Source of the DNA: Silvania confinis
GTDB taxonomy: Bacteria; Pseudomonadota; Gammaproteobacteria; Enterobacterales; Enterobacteriaceae
DNA: 64,000 bases
Reading direction: 5' to 3'
Assembly (NCBI RefSeq): GCF_025564085.1
Contig: NZ_JAMGZJ010000077.1
Coordinates: forward strand, 434,001-498,000
Part shown: positions 38,783 through 48,781 of the stretch, in pieces
Layout: every line of letters begins with the position of its first letter
Numbering within the stretch: position 1 is the first letter of the stretch
Translations under genes and position numbers: made by a program
Notes under the pieces: generated by a model
Seen by the model: the letters and a program-made list of their open reading frames with translations, nothing else
Databases searched by the model: none
Told to the model about the DNA's origin: nothing

Positions 38783-40426
38783 TCAGGCAGTACGGGCTAC
38801 CGCATCACGCGACGCGGCGTCACGCTCGGCTCCGATCAGTTCGCTCAGCTGGCCGCTGCGCATCTCAAGCAGGCGGTCGGCGTGAATGAAATAGTGATCG
38901 TCATGGCTGATGGCAAAGATGGTTTTGCCCATCAGCTGCATCAGCGGCAGCAGCACCTGATAAAACTCGCGGCGGAAATGTGGGTCCTGGTCAGCGGCCC
39001 ACTCATCCAGCAGGATGATATCGCGCTCTTCCGCCAGCGCCAGCAGCAGCGCCACGCGCTTTTTCTGCCCTTTCGACAGCTTCAGGTTGAGGATTTTGCC
39101 ATCCTGCAGCTCCAGCTTGTGCGACATTTGCAGATGCGCCAGCCACTTCTCCACCAGCGCCGGGTCGGCCTGTTTGCCTTCCGGGCCCAGTAGCTGATCG
39201 AACAGCCAGACGTCGGTAAACACGGCAGAGAACAGCTTGCGATAATCTTCCGGCTTTTCTGCGCTCAGTAGTTTGCCGTCCAGCAGGATTTCGCCAGACT
39301 GGGGTTGATACAGCCCGGTCAGCAACATCGCCAGCGTCGATTTACCGCTGCCGTTGCCGCCAATCAGGAACAGCAGTTCGCCACGGTTAATGGTGAGATT
39401 CACCGGTCCGACGGAGAAGGTGTTGTCCTGATAGGTGAACGTCACGTTGCGCAGTTCCAGCGTTTGCCAGTTCGGGAATGCTTCTGGACGCGGGAATTCC
39501 GCTTTATACGGCGCGAGGTCAAACTTTCTCAGCTTGTTAAAAGCCACCTGGGCGCTGAGCAAGGTTGGCAACGCGCCAACGGCCGAGAGTAGCGGCGTGC
39601 GCAGGAACAGCAGGGTCAACGAGTAGGTCGCCGCCACGTTGGTATCGGCCCAGCCCAGGCTGTTGGCCATCCAGAACACCAGGCCAATCGCGCCCAGCAT
39701 CATAATGTTTGACCAGTTCACCGCACTCAGGTGGAAGGTGTCGGCGCGCACAATGTGGTGGCGATATTCGCGGGCATCGGGGACATACAGGTTATTAAAG
39801 ATATGCTCGGCGCGCTCGCGGTTGAGGGTCAGCTCTTTGCGCCCTTCCAGTACAGTCTGATAATCGTTATAGAGCTTGTCTTCGGTTTCTCGCAGCACGG
39901 CCATATGGCGATAAACCCGCGATACCAGCATGTAGCCACCCCAGATGGTGATCACAATCCACAGGGCGGTGATCGCCAGCATTTTGGTCGACAGCCAGGC
40001 CAGATAGGCGGCTGAACCGAAGGTCAGGATAATCCCCTGCACCAGCTCCGGCAGACGGACAAAAGCGATGGTAATCGAGCGCACATCGCTGGTCAGCCCC
40101 GCCAGCAGCGAGGCGCTGCCAAGCTGTTCCACGCGTTCAACCTGGGTATCCAGAATGCGTTTGATAAACTCACTGCGCAGACGATAGACGAAGTGGTGGC
40201 CGAGGGTCGTCAGCGCCAGCTGTGAGCCGAGGGTCACCGCCATCAGCAGCAGCAGCAATCCCAGAAATTCCGGCAACACCATCAGGGTAGTGTCGACGGT
40301 TTCAATTAGGCGCAGGTTGATAAAGGCGATCAGGCCAATACCCAGCGCAGCGCTGAGCAGGCTTAACGCCATCACCGCGATAAACGGCCAGCGGTATTGA
40401 CGCCAGACCAGTAACAGGAGTTCCAT
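38783..40426 (-). CDS. yojI: ABC exporter YojI (fused permease-ATPase)
   Basis: A 547-residue ABC half-transporter: six helices in residues 1-300 followed by an ATPase with Walker [10 protein letters not shown], signature LSKGQKKR and Walker B IILLDEW. In E. coli YojI with TolC exports microcin J25 and, when over-produced, cysteine; the normal role is unclear. The ATG at 40426 is used because it gives [15 protein letters not shown] and the E. coli length. It lies downstream of alkB on the same strand, after a 76-bp gap. Confidence 0.93.
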   Translation of the reverse strand: MELLLLVWRQYRWPFIAVMALSLLSAALGIGLIAFINLRLIETVDTTLMVLPEFLGLLLLLMAVTLGSQLALTTLGHHFVYRLRSEFIKRILDTQVERVEQLGSASLLAGLTSDVRSITIAFVRLPELVQGIILTFGSAAYLAWLSTKMLAITALWIVITIWGGYMLVSRVYRHMAVLRETEDKLYNDYQTVLEGRKELTLNRERAEHIFNNLYVPDAREYRHHIVRADTFHLSAVNWSNIMMLGAIGLVFWMANSLGWADTNVAATYSLTLLFLRTPLLSAVGALPTLLSAQVAFNKLRKFDLAPYKAEFPRPEAFPNWQTLELRNVTFTYQDNTFSVGPVNLTINRGELLFLIGGNGSGKSTLAMLLTGLYQPQSGEILLDGKLLSAEKPEDYRKLFSAVFTDVWLFDQLLGPEGKQADPALVEKWLAHLQMSHKLELQDGKILNLKLSKGQKKRVALLLALAEERDIILLDEWAADQDPHFRREFYQVLLPLMQLMGKTIFAISHDDHYFIHADRLLEMRSGQLSELIGAERDAASRDAVARTA

Positions 40427-40502
40427 GCAAAGCAATCCACACAAGAAAAAACAGCCAGCAGTGTAAACTGCCCGCCGCTGACAGCAAGAATAATTCTTAT
40501 TT

Positions 40503-41153
40503 TTATTCGTTATTCGCTGCCTGGCGGAACGTCAGGTTGTAACGACAGTCGCCGGTCAGGGGGTGATGGCCCGCTTTCAGCGGCTGGATGCCGTGGTAAA
40601 ACAGCCGCGAAGGCCCGCCCCACACCACGACGTCGCCGTGCTCCAGCAGCAGGCGCTGCAGCGGATCGTTACGATGTAACCCGCCAAACTGAAACACAGC
40701 GGGCAGACCGAGCGACACCGAGACAATCGGCGCCCGCAGATCCGCTTCGTCTTTATCCTGATGCAGCGACAGCTTTGCCCCGATGCCATAGCGGTTTATC
40801 AGGCAGGCATCAGGCTGAAAGTCAGGGTAGCCCGCAGCCGTGGCGGCCGCCTGGCACAGTTGTGCAAACGCCTGCGGCATCGGCGGCCAATGCGCATGGG
40901 TGAGCGGGTCGAGGGGTGAATAGAGATAACCGCGCGCGTCGGTAGTCCAGCCCAGCGCGCCGCAGTTGGTCATCGCCACCGACATAGTGTATCCGCCTGG
41001 CGTTACCATCTGGCGAAACGGCGACAGGGCGGCTACCTGTCCGATGTCGTGCATAAGCTCAGGCGCGCACGCCAGCGCAAAACGGCGCAGGATCAGCGCG
41101 CCGGGGGCCAGAGGTTCATGCCAGGGTTCGGCGTCGGCAAACAGATCAAGCAT
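40503..41153 (-). CDS. alkB: DNA/RNA oxidative demethylase AlkB
   Basis: A 216-residue Fe(II)/2-oxoglutarate dioxygenase that removes methyl groups from 1-methyladenine and 3-methylcytosine. Iron ligands are H131 and D133 ([10 protein letters not shown]) and H188 (LFYHGIQ), and the 2-oxoglutarate arginine is R205 (DCRYNLTFR). All catalytic residues are present. Its start codon shares one base with the ada stop, so the two form an operon of the adaptive response. Confidence 0.96.
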   Translation of the reverse strand: MLDLFADAEPWHEPLAPGALILRRFALACAPELMHDIGQVAALSPFRQMVTPGGYTMSVAMTNCGALGWTTDARGYLYSPLDPLTHAHWPPMPQAFAQLCQAAATAAGYPDFQPDACLINRYGIGAKLSLHQDKDEADLRAPIVSVSLGLPAVFQFGGLHRNDPLQRLLLEHGDVVVWGGPSRLFYHGIQPLKAGHHPLTGDCRYNLTFRQAANNE

Positions 41154-42217
41154 TATTCCTCCTGCGGGTTGGCTTCGCGCTTAAGCAGCGCGGCTTTACG
41201 GGCCGCTCCCCAGCGATAGCCAGAGAGCCCGCCGTCGCTGCGCACCACCCGGTGGCAGGGAATGATAATCGCCAGTGTATTGGCAGCACAGGCCCGGGCA
41301 ACCGCGCGCACTGCGCCAGGATTACCAATGGCGTTGGCCACCTGCTGGTAACTCGCCGTCTCTCCGCTGCGTATGGCGCGCAGCGCCTGCCAGACCTGCA
41401 ATTGAAAAGCAGTCCCACGGATATCCAGAGGTAGAGTCAGCGCCAGGGCATGGTTATCGATACTGGCAATCACCTGATTCACTCGCGCCGCAAACGCGGC
41501 GTCAGCCTGCTCGCGCTGCGCGTGGGGAAACAGCGTCTCCAGCTCGGCAACCAGGCTGTGGTCGTCATCGCCGGGCAAAATCGCGCAGATCCCGCGCACG
41601 CTTTCCGCTACCAGGCAGCGGCCCAGCGCGCAGTCACTCAGAGCGTAATGCACGGTAGTGGATCCCCCTCCGCGGCGATACTGCTTCGCGGTCATCCCCA
41701 GCGCCGCATCGGCGTTGCGGTAATAGCTGCTGCTGTCGGGGAAACCGGCCGCCAGCACCGAGTCGGTGACCTTGTCGCCCAGCGCCAGAGCCTGACGAAG
41801 ACGCTTCACCCGCGCCGCCTGCTGCCAGGCTTTAGGCGTCATGCCGGTCGCGGCTTTAAACAGCCGATGAAGATGGTACGGGCTCATCGCCACCGCCTGC
41901 GCCAGCTGCTCCAGCGTCAGAGGCTGATCCTGCTCGAGCAGACGGCAGGCTTTTTCGATGGTAGCAACGCGCTGCGCGTCAGGATCGCGCTGATCGGGGC
42001 GGCAGCGTTTGCAGGGGCGAAAACCGGCCTGCTCTGCCTGGTGGGCATCAGGATAAAAGCGGACATTCTCACGCAACGCGTGACGTGCCCGGCAGGAGGG
42101 TCGGCAGAAGATACCGGTAGTTTGTACGGCAAACACAAACTGACCGTCGGCATGGGGATCGCGGGCCAGCACCGCCAGCCAGCGCAGATCGTCGTTATTC
42201 AGGTTCGGGGTTTTCAT
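41153..42217 (-). CDS. ada: Ada, methyltransferase and transcriptional activator
   Basis: A 354-residue bifunctional protein. The N-terminal Ada domain binds zinc through C38, C42 and the CKRC pair, and C38 (GIFCRPSC) takes methyl groups from phosphotriesters, which turns Ada into an activator. An AraC helix-turn-helix (LEQLAQAVAMSPYHLHRLFK) follows, and then the O6-methylguanine methyltransferase domain with acceptor C321 in IIPCHRVV. It heads ada-alkB and should activate its own promoter. Confidence 0.97.
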   Translation of the reverse strand: MKTPNLNNDDLRWLAVLARDPHADGQFVFAVQTTGIFCRPSCRARHALRENVRFYPDAHQAEQAGFRPCKRCRPDQRDPDAQRVATIEKACRLLEQDQPLTLEQLAQAVAMSPYHLHRLFKAATGMTPKAWQQAARVKRLRQALALGDKVTDSVLAAGFPDSSSYYRNADAALGMTAKQYRRGGGSTTVHYALSDCALGRCLVAESVRGICAILPGDDDHSLVAELETLFPHAQREQADAAFAARVNQVIASIDNHALALTLPLDIRGTAFQLQVWQALRAIRSGETASYQQVANAIGNPGAVRAVARACAANTLAIIIPCHRVVRSDGGLSGYRWGAARKAALLKREANPQEE

Positions 42218-42282
42218 GATCGGCTCCTTCTTTAAGCATACTCATACCCTGCCTGAGCGCCACCGATCATAAACCCGCAACC

Positions 42283-42295
42283 TTGCTTTTTAATT
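42283..42295 (-). promoter_or_regulatory. Candidate Ada box
   Basis: On the minus strand the sequence AATTAAAAAGCAA, 66 bases upstream of ada, aligns with the recalled E. coli ada box AATTAAAGCGCAA with two mismatches, at the same relative position. It overlaps the last codons of apbE. Confidence 0.55.
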
Positions 42296-43345
42296 CGGTC
42301 CGTTCACCAGGAAGCTGGCGAATTGTGGGGACATCCAGGTTTTGTAACCTTCCCCTTCCCGGGTGATCATATACACCGCCAGACCTTGCTCACGCACGAT
42401 CTCCTGGGCTTTTTCGGTGCCCAACACCATCAGGCCGGTATCCCAGGCATCCGCTTCCAGCGCGGTGGGTGCGATAACCGTCACCGACACCAGGTTATGC
42501 GTGATCGGGCGGCCGGTCTGCGGATCGATTACGTGCGAAATACGCTTTCCGTCCAGCTCATAATAGTTGCGGTAGCTGCCGGAAGTGCTGATGCCATGGC
42601 CGTTGATGTCGACAATCGCCTGCACCGCATTCTGCTGGTCGGTCGGTTTCTGGATCGCCACCCGCCACGGCTTATCGCTGGCGTTCATTCCCCGGCTAAC
42701 CAGCGCCCCCCCCACTGAGACCAGATAGCGGGAGATCCCCTCTTCGGCCATCAGCGTCGCCAGATGATCCGCCGCAAAGCCTTCGCCTACGGTCGAGAGA
42801 TCGACAAACAGATCCGGGATATCTTTTTCCAGATACTGCTTCCCGGACTGGTTGATCACCGTCAGATGCTGCAGGCCGGTTTGCGCCCGCGCATCGTCAA
42901 TTTGCGCCTGTTCGGGGGTTGTCAGCGGCTGTTTATTGGGACCAAACCCCCACAGATTGACCAGCGGGCCGACGGTGATATCCATCGCTCCCTTGGTTTT
43001 ATAGCCAACCCGCAGCGCTTCGGTGACGATGTCCGCCATCGCTTCACTCACCGGCCACGGCGAGGTGCTCTGCGACTGATTAAAGCGCATCAAGGCGGAA
43101 TCGGGTTTATAGGTGGACATCAGCTGGTCATCGGCATCCAGCTGGGACTGAATTTTTGCGCGCAGTTCATCGGCTCGGGTTGCGGGGATATCCATGACGC
43201 TGACGCGCCAGAACGTACCCATCGTTTTGCCTTCCAGCACCGTCGCGGCGGCCGTCTCGACCTTTACCGGAGGGGAAGTGTTGTCACATGCAGCCAGCAT
43301 AAAAAGTGTCGCCAGGAAGCCGACACGAAGAAAAGTAATTTCCAT
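42290..43345 (-). CDS. apbE: FAD:protein FMN transferase ApbE, lipoprotein
   Basis: A 351-residue lipoprotein that attaches FMN covalently to threonine residues of NqrB/RnfG-type subunits. The signal peptide ends in lipobox LAAC (C20). Family stretches include EGKTMGTFWRVSV, VDLSTVGEGFAADHLA, LVSVGGALVSRG and SHVIDPQTGRPITH, covering the FAD site, and DAWDTGLMVLG at the metal site. Position between ompC and ada is the same as in E. coli. Confidence 0.95.
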   Translation of the reverse strand: MEITFLRVGFLATLFMLAACDNTSPPVKVETAAATVLEGKTMGTFWRVSVMDIPATRADELRAKIQSQLDADDQLMSTYKPDSALMRFNQSQSTSPWPVSEAMADIVTEALRVGYKTKGAMDITVGPLVNLWGFGPNKQPLTTPEQAQIDDARAQTGLQHLTVINQSGKQYLEKDIPDLFVDLSTVGEGFAADHLATLMAEEGISRYLVSVGGALVSRGMNASDKPWRVAIQKPTDQQNAVQAIVDINGHGISTSGSYRNYYELDGKRISHVIDPQTGRPITHNLVSVTVIAPTALEADAWDTGLMVLGTEKAQEIVREQGLAVYMITREGEGYKTWMSPQFASFLVNGPN

Positions 43346-43424
43346 TCGTTATTATCCTCAAGCCTGAGACCGGCAAGAGTACACCAAAAAGTCGGGTTTG
43401 TAAGACCCTAATGTGGATGCCAAA

Positions 43425-43448
43425 AAAAGGGGCCGATTGGCCCCTTTT
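43425..43448 (-). terminator. ompC terminator
   Basis: AAAAGGGGCC (43425-43434) pairs perfectly with GGCCCCTTTT (43439-43448) around GATT, 17 bases after the ompC stop. The left A-run supplies the U-tract on the minus strand. Confidence 0.9.
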
Positions 43449-43465
43449 ACAATACTGCGTGCGAC

Positions 43466-44584
43466 TTAGAACTGGTAAACCAGACCCAGCGCTACGATGT
43501 CATCAGTGCTGATACCCGCCTGGCGAGTAAAGCTGCTGTCATCCAACAGGTTGATTTTGTAATCAACGTAGGTGGACATGTTTTTGTTGAAGTAGTAAGT
43601 CGCGCCAACATCAACATATTTCAGCAGATCCTGGTCGCCGAAGTTGTTGGTGCCGTTGCTCACGTCCTTACCTTTAGACTGCAGGTAAGCCACGGATGGA
43701 CGCAGACCGAAGTCGAACTGGTACTGCGCAACCACTTCAAAGTTCTGCGCTTTATCAGCAAAACCGTAAACGGTGCTGTTGTTCTGAGAGTTACCAAAAC
43801 GGGTCGCGTTGTAAGTCTGGGAGTACTGCGCTGCGAGGTACAGGTTGTTCGCGTCGTATTTCAGACCGCCGCTGTACACGTCAGCACGGTCGCCGTGACC
43901 GTACACGTCTGCACCGTTCTGGTCAGCAGTACGCTTGGAAGATGCTGCTGCTGCACCTACGCTGAAGCCTTCGCCCAGATCGTAAGTTACGGAGCCGCCG
44001 AATGCGTCGCCGTTCTGTTTCAGCAGGCTACGACCGGTGTCGTTTTCACCGCTGGCGCTGCCATTTTTGCCCTGATACTGCAGAGCAAAGTTCAGGCCAT
44101 CAACCAGACCGAAGAAGTCCTGGTTACGGTAGGTTGCTACACCGTTAGCACGGGATTGCAGGAAGTTATCGGAACCGTAAGTGTCGCCGCCGAATTCTGG
44201 CAGCACGTCGGTCCAGGAGGTGACGTCATAAACAACGCCGTAGTTACGGCCGTAGTCGAAAGAACCCGCTTCAGCGAATTTCAGACCTGCGAAGGCAACA
44301 CGCGTCCAGGACTGGTTGTCGCTTTCGGTGGTGTTACCCTGAACCTGGTATTCCCACTGACCGTAGCCGGTGATCTGATCGTTAACCTGGGTTTCGCCTT
44401 TGAAGCCGAGACGCATGTAGGTCTGATCGCCATCAGCACCTTTGTCATCAGAGAAATAGTGCAGACCATCAACTTTACCGTACAGATCTAATTTGTTGCC
44501 GTCTTTGTTATAAATTTCAGCCGCATTTGCTGCGCCCGCTACCAGCAGTGCTGGTACCAGGAGGGACAGGACTTTAACTTTCAT
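43466..44584 (-). CDS. ompC: Outer membrane porin OmpC
   Basis: A 372-residue trimeric 16-strand general porin. The signal peptide is [20 protein letters not shown] with the mature start at [16 protein letters not shown]. The constriction loop region contains [13 protein letters not shown], and the chain ends in the terminal phenylalanine ALGLVYQF needed for assembly. An E. coli-like OmpR promoter and the micF sRNA gene lie upstream, which identifies it as OmpC rather than OmpF or PhoE. The surface loops ([13 protein letters not shown] and the [12 protein letters not shown] region) are the variable parts. The frame is intact, so no porin loss is seen. Confidence 0.97.
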   Translation of the reverse strand: MKVKVLSLLVPALLVAGAANAAEIYNKDGNKLDLYGKVDGLHYFSDDKGADGDQTYMRLGFKGETQVNDQITGYGQWEYQVQGNTTESDNQSWTRVAFAGLKFAEAGSFDYGRNYGVVYDVTSWTDVLPEFGGDTYGSDNFLQSRANGVATYRNQDFFGLVDGLNFALQYQGKNGSASGENDTGRSLLKQNGDAFGGSVTYDLGEGFSVGAAAASSKRTADQNGADVYGHGDRADVYSGGLKYDANNLYLAAQYSQTYNATRFGNSQNNSTVYGFADKAQNFEVVAQYQFDFGLRPSVAYLQSKGKDVSNGTNNFGDQDLLKYVDVGATYYFNKNMSTYVDYKINLLDDSSFTRQAGISTDDIVALGLVYQF

Positions 44585-44910
44585 TATTTTAACCCTCTGT
44601 TATATGTCTTTTATTATTGCCACTGCTTTCTGGTTGACCCTCTCAACCAGTCGGCAACTTCATTCTCCTCAAAAATACAGAATAATCCAACACGAATATG
44701 ATACTAAAACTTTTAAGATGTTTCATTTTGCCATATTGGTGTTTCAATTTGTAAATTCAAGGGAACTTCTTGATCGCACGATTAGCTAAAAAATAAAGCA
44801 TTAAAAATCAAAAAATACAAAACACATAGTAAAAACAATAGCTTACTTAATAATTTTTTATAGCACTGATTGACAAAACAAATTTCTCCCTCGCAGCTAG
44901 AATATCTCTC
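44585..44910. other. ompC leader and ompC-micF control region
   Basis: The region holds the ompC 5' leader (about 100 nt, normally a target of sRNAs), the OmpR-controlled ompC promoter, and on the right AT-rich sequence that should contain the divergent micF promoter. No protein gene is visible. Confidence 0.7.
44690..44760 (-). promoter_or_regulatory. ompC promoter with OmpR sites
   Basis: Read on the minus strand, TTTACAAATTGAAACACC (about 44738-44755) and AAATGAAACATCTTAAAAGT (about 44711-44730) match the E. coli OmpR sites C1 and C2/C3, followed by AGTATCATATTCGTGTTGGA as in the E. coli ompC promoter. Confidence 0.85.
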
Positions 44911-45003
44911 GCTATCATCATTAACTTTATTTATTACCGTCATTCAATTTTGAATGTCTGTTTATCTGTACTCAGCCGAATGCAATGCATTCGGTTTTTT
45001 TTT
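44911..45003 (+). ncRNA. micF: MicF antisense sRNA
   Basis: About 93 nt, beginning GCTATCATCATTAACTTTAT and continuing TTATTACCGTCATTCA, the highly conserved part that pairs with the ompF ribosome binding region. It ends in terminator CCGAATGC-AAT-GCATTCGG (44976-44994) plus T9. Position and orientation (divergent from ompC, before rcsD) are as in E. coli. The RNA represses ompF when OmpR, SoxS, Rob or MarA are active. The middle segment differs from E. coli, as expected of the less constrained part. Confidence 0.93.
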
Positions 45004-45326
45004 ACCCTTCTTTACGCAAATTTAATTATCTGTGCTACCCGCTTGAAACTATAACCCCTATTAATCATCCTTCCGGTGAACATTTCCCCGCCCTAAAAAT
45101 AGAGTGGATAATATAATTTCTTGTTTATTCGTGCTATTTATTCGGCGTTATTGCGGGCAATTTGTACAACTCTTCTCTCTGCGTACAAATTTAAAACAAC
45201 GCCCCCGCCGCAAGTGAGCGGGATAAAAAGTCAGCCTCGCCGATGGCGCGGCGCTGGAAATTCGATTATTACTCTTTATACTGCCCTATTCGTCGCAAGC
45301 GCAGCCATAACGGGTCAAACACATCA
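45004..45326. other. micF-rcsD intergenic region
   Basis: This 323-bp gap is AT-rich on the left and GC-rich (a CGCCCCCGCCG... stretch) near rcsD. It presumably carries the rcsDB promoter. Short frames in it, including the in-frame extension of rcsD to 45243, lack family support. Confidence 0.5.
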
Positions 45327-47999
45327 ATGAGTCAGTCAGAAACCACCGCCGCGAACAAATTCTCTCTGCTTCCGGGCAGCATCACCCGTTTCTTTCTTCT
45401 ATTGATCGTTGTGCTGTTAGTGACCATGGGCGTGATGGTGCAAAGCGCGGTTAACACCTGGTTAAAAGACAGAAGCTATCAAATTGTGGACATCAGCCAC
45501 GCGCTGCATAAACGCATCGATACGTGGCGCTACGCGACCTGGCAGATTTACGACAACATTGCGGCGACACCCACCACCTCTTCCGCTGCCGGTTTGCAGG
45601 AAACGCGCCTGAAGCAGGACGTCTACTATCTTGAAAAAACACGCCGCAAAACCGAAGCGCTGATTTTCGGTTCGCATGACAGCGCCACGCTTGAAATGAC
45701 CCAGCGTATGTCTTCTTATCTGGATACGTTGTGGGGTGCCGAGACCGTGCCCTGGTCGATGTACTATCTCAACGGTCAGGACAACAGCATGATCCTGATC
45801 TCGACGCTGCCGCTGAAAGATCTCTCTTCGGGCTTTAAAGAATCGACGGTCGGCACGGTTGTTGACTCCCGTCGTGCGGAGATGCTGCAGCAAGCCAATG
45901 CACTGGACGAGCGCGAGAGCTTCTCTTCCCTGCGCCGACTGGCGTGGCAAAACGGCCACTACTTTACTCTGCGCACCACCTTCAACCAGCCAGGGCATCT
46001 GGCGACGGTGGTCGCCTTTGATCTGCCGATTAACGATCTGATCCCGCCGGATATGCCGCTGGAGAGCTTCCGCCTGGAACCGGATACCGCCGCTCAAAAC
46101 CTGCGCGCGCCCAACGATAAAGAGAGCCCGGACAGCGTAGCGATCTCCTTTAACGGGTCGAAAATTGAGATTGCTTCCTCGCTGAACACCACCGGGATGC
46201 GTCTGGTCTGGCAGGTGCCGTTCGGTACGCTCCTGCTGGATACGCTGCAAAATATCCTGTTGCCGCTGCTGCTTAACATCGGGCTGCTGGCCCTGGCGCT
46301 GTTTGGCTACAGTACCTTCCGCTCACAGCCCGGCCGTCAGAGCGATCTCCCGGCCACCAGCGCCTCCAGCAACGAACTGCGGGTGCTGCGGGCATTAAAT
46401 GAAGAGATCGTCTCCGTGCTGCCCCTGGGCCTGCTGGTGCACGATCAGGAAGCGAACCGGACGATTATCAGCAACAAAATTGCCGACCACCTGCTGCCGC
46501 ACCTGAACCTGCAAAACATCACCAGCATGGCAGATCAGCATCAGGGGGTCATTCAGGCCACCATCAATAATGAGCTGTACGAGATCCGCCAGTTCCGCAG
46601 CCAGGTGGCCTCCCGGACGCAGATATTCATCATTCGCGATCAGGATCGCGAGGTGCTGGTGAATAAAAAGCTTAAGCAGGCGCAGAGACTTTACGAGAAG
46701 AACCAGCAGGGCCGGGCCGCGTTTATGCAGAATATTGGCGAAGCGTTTAAGCTGCCACTGAAGGCGCTGGCCAGCGAAGCGGCGCATTTAACCAGCCCGG
46801 AAAGCCTTCAGTTGTCGGGTCATGCCGATACGCTGGTGCGTCTGGTGGATGAGATCCAGCTCGCCAACATGCTCGAAAATGAGAGCTGGAAAAGCAGCGC
46901 AACGCTGTTCTCTATTCAGGATCTGATCGACGAAGTGGTACCGGAAGTGTTGCCGGTGATTAAGCGCAAAGGGCTGCAGCTGCTGATTAACAATCCGCTG
47001 CCCGCCAACGATGAGCGCCACGGCGACCGTGACGCGCTGCGCCGGATCCTGCTGATGCTGATCCAGTATGCGGTCACCACTACCCAAATCGGTAAAATCA
47101 CCCTCGAAGTGGGCAACGACGAATCTGCCGAAGATCGTCTGACCTTCCGTATCCTCGATACCGGAGAAGGGGTCACGACCAGCGAGATCGACAATCTGCA
47201 CTTCCCGTTCCTCAATGATACGCAGAATGATAATTACGGCAAAGCGAATGCCCTCACCTTCTGGCTCTGCGATCAACTGGCGCGTAAGCTCGGCGGCCAT
47301 CTGAACATTAAAGCACGCGAATCGCTTGGCACCCGTTACTCGCTGCATGTCAAAATGCCTGCCAGCCCGCAGGAAGCGGAAGATGACGAACGCCTGCTGG
47401 ATGAGGTGGTGGCCATGGTGGACGTCACTTCGAATGAGATCCGCAGTATCGTGGTGCGTCAGTTGGAAAACTGGGGGGCAACCTGCATTTCGCCGGATGA
47501 AAGGCTGGCAAGTCAAGAATATGATCTCTTTATAACGGATAATCCGTCTAATCTTACTGCCTCGGGCTTGCTTTTAAGCGATGATGAGTCTGGCGTGCGC
47601 AAAATAGGCCCCGGTCAGGTGCGCGTTAACTTTAATATGAGCAATGCTATGCAGGAAGCTGTACTACAACTAATAGAGGAGCAGCTGGCGCAGGAAGCGA
47701 CCCCGGAATCCCCACTGGGCGGTAATGAAAATGCCGAACTTCAGGCCAGCGGTTATTATTCGCTCTTTGTAGACACAGTACCAGATGATGTTAAGAGGTT
47801 GTATACTGAGTCGGCCGCGAACGATTTTGCGGCGCTGGCTCAGACAGCACACCGGCTTAAAGGGGTGTTTGCCATGCTTAATCTGGTTCCAGGCAAGCAA
47901 TTATGTGAAACGCTGGAACATCTTATTCGCGAGAAAGATGCCGCCAGCATAGAAAAATACATCAGCGACATTGACGCCTATGTCAAAAGCTTGCTGTAG
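45327..47999 (+). CDS. rcsD: Phosphotransfer intermediate protein RcsD
   Basis: An 890-residue inner-membrane protein of the Rcs envelope-stress phosphorelay that moves phosphate from RcsC to RcsB. It has a helix near residues 20-40, a periplasmic domain, a second helix near 305-325, a pseudo-histidine-kinase region without a usable phospho-His, an ABL domain and a C-terminal HPt domain with His842 in TAHRLKGVF. The ATG at 45327 (MSQSETTAANKFSLLPGSIT) is chosen because it gives the E. coli length. rcsB begins 17 bases after its stop. Confidence 0.96.
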   Translation: MSQSETTAANKFSLLPGSITRFFLLLIVVLLVTMGVMVQSAVNTWLKDRSYQIVDISHALHKRIDTWRYATWQIYDNIAATPTTSSAAGLQETRLKQDVYYLEKTRRKTEALIFGSHDSATLEMTQRMSSYLDTLWGAETVPWSMYYLNGQDNSMILISTLPLKDLSSGFKESTVGTVVDSRRAEMLQQANALDERESFSSLRRLAWQNGHYFTLRTTFNQPGHLATVVAFDLPINDLIPPDMPLESFRLEPDTAAQNLRAPNDKESPDSVAISFNGSKIEIASSLNTTGMRLVWQVPFGTLLLDTLQNILLPLLLNIGLLALALFGYSTFRSQPGRQSDLPATSASSNELRVLRALNEEIVSVLPLGLLVHDQEANRTIISNKIADHLLPHLNLQNITSMADQHQGVIQATINNELYEIRQFRSQVASRTQIFIIRDQDREVLVNKKLKQAQRLYEKNQQGRAAFMQNIGEAFKLPLKALASEAAHLTSPESLQLSGHADTLVRLVDEIQLANMLENESWKSSATLFSIQDLIDEVVPEVLPVIKRKGLQLLINNPLPANDERHGDRDALRRILLMLIQYAVTTTQIGKITLEVGNDESAEDRLTFRILDTGEGVTTSEIDNLHFPFLNDTQNDNYGKANALTFWLCDQLARKLGGHLNIKARESLGTRYSLHVKMPASPQEAEDDERLLDEVVAMVDVTSNEIRSIVVRQLENWGATCISPDERLASQEYDLFITDNPSNLTASGLLLSDDESGVRKIGPGQVRVNFNMSNAMQEAVLQLIEEQLAQEATPESPLGGNENAELQASGYYSLFVDTVPDDVKRLYTESAANDFAALAQTAHRLKGVFAMLNLVPGKQLCETLEHLIREKDAASIEKYISDIDAYVKSLL

Positions 48000-48015
48000 C
48001 AAGGTAGCCCTATAC

Positions 48016-48666
48016 ATGAACAATATGAACGTAATTATTGCCGATGACCATCCGATTGTACTGTTCGGTATTCGCAAATCACTTGAACAGATCGAATGGG
48101 TGAACGTTGTTGGTGAATTTGAAGATTCCACAGCACTGATTAACAATTTGCCAAAACTTGATGCCCACGTACTCATCACCGACCTTTCCATGCCTGGAGA
48201 TAAGTACGGTGACGGGATTACGCTTATCAAGTACATCAAGCGCCACTTCCCGAGCATTTCGATTATCGTGCTGACCATGAACAACAACCCGGCCATCTTA
48301 AGCGCCGTGCTGGAACTCGATATCGAAGGGATTGTCCTGAAACAGGGCGCACCTACCGATCTGCCAAAAGCGCTCGCTGCGCTGCAGAAAGGGAAGAAAT
48401 TTACCCCGGAAAGCGTCTCTCGCCTGCTGGAAAAAATCAGCGCGGGCGGTTACGGCGACAAACGTCTGTCACCGAAAGAGAGCGAAGTGCTGCGCTTGTT
48501 CGCAGAAGGCTTCCTGGTCACCGAGATTGCCAAAAAGCTGAACCGCAGCATTAAGACCATCAGTAGCCAGAAGAAATCGGCAATGATGAAGCTGGGTGTG
48601 GAAAACGATATCGCCCTGCTGAACTATCTCTCTTCTGTGACGCTGAGTCCGGCAGATAAAGATTGA
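48016..48666 (+). CDS. rcsB: Response regulator RcsB
   Basis: A 216-residue regulator of capsule, motility and envelope genes. The receiver domain has D10/D11 and the phosphorylated D56 in VLITDLSMPG. The C-terminal LuxR helix-turn-helix is LSPKESEVLRLFAEGFLVTE. The translation is near identical to E. coli RcsB over its whole length. The start MNNMNVIIADDHPIVLFGIR at 48016 is the family start. It is co-transcribed with rcsD and convergent with rcsC. Confidence 0.98.
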   Translation: MNNMNVIIADDHPIVLFGIRKSLEQIEWVNVVGEFEDSTALINNLPKLDAHVLITDLSMPGDKYGDGITLIKYIKRHFPSISIIVLTMNNNPAILSAVLELDIEGIVLKQGAPTDLPKALAALQKGKKFTPESVSRLLEKISAGGYGDKRLSPKESEVLRLFAEGFLVTEIAKKLNRSIKTISSQKKSAMMKLGVENDIALLNYLSSVTLSPADKD

Positions 48667-48700
48667 TTCTGTAAGACGCCGGGTGGCGAGGTAAACGCAA

Positions 48701-48722
48701 AAAGGCAACGTCAGTTGCCTTT
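48701..48722 (+). terminator. rcsB terminator
   Basis: AAAGGCAAC pairs with GTTGCCTTT around GTCA and is followed by a T-run (48719-48726 region), 35 bases after rcsB. Confidence 0.88.
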
Positions 48723-48733
48723 TTTTATGTTTG

Positions 48734-48769
48734 CGCCCTCTCCCGGCGGGAGAGGGTTTGGGTGAGGGC
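48734..48769. repeat. GC-rich palindromic repeat between rcsB and rcsC
   Basis: CCCTCTCCC (48736-48744) and GGGAGAGGG (48748-48756), followed by GGGTGAGGGC, form a dispersed palindrome seen in many enterobacterial intergenic regions. It lies between the convergent rcsB and rcsC and may also terminate rcsC. Confidence 0.65.
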
Positions 48770-48781
48770 ATCAGGCCCCCC

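Noticed and set aside
38600..38790. A magnesium-sensing riboswitch ahead of mgtE
   Set aside because: The region upstream of mgtE is short and contains only a REP unit and AT-rich DNA; no M-box-like conserved helices were recognisable.
45121..45330. A 69-codon frame upstream of rcsD and an N-terminal extension of RcsD to 45243
   Set aside because: Neither is supported by family length. RcsD starts at 45327 with the conserved SLLPGSITRFF sequence close behind.
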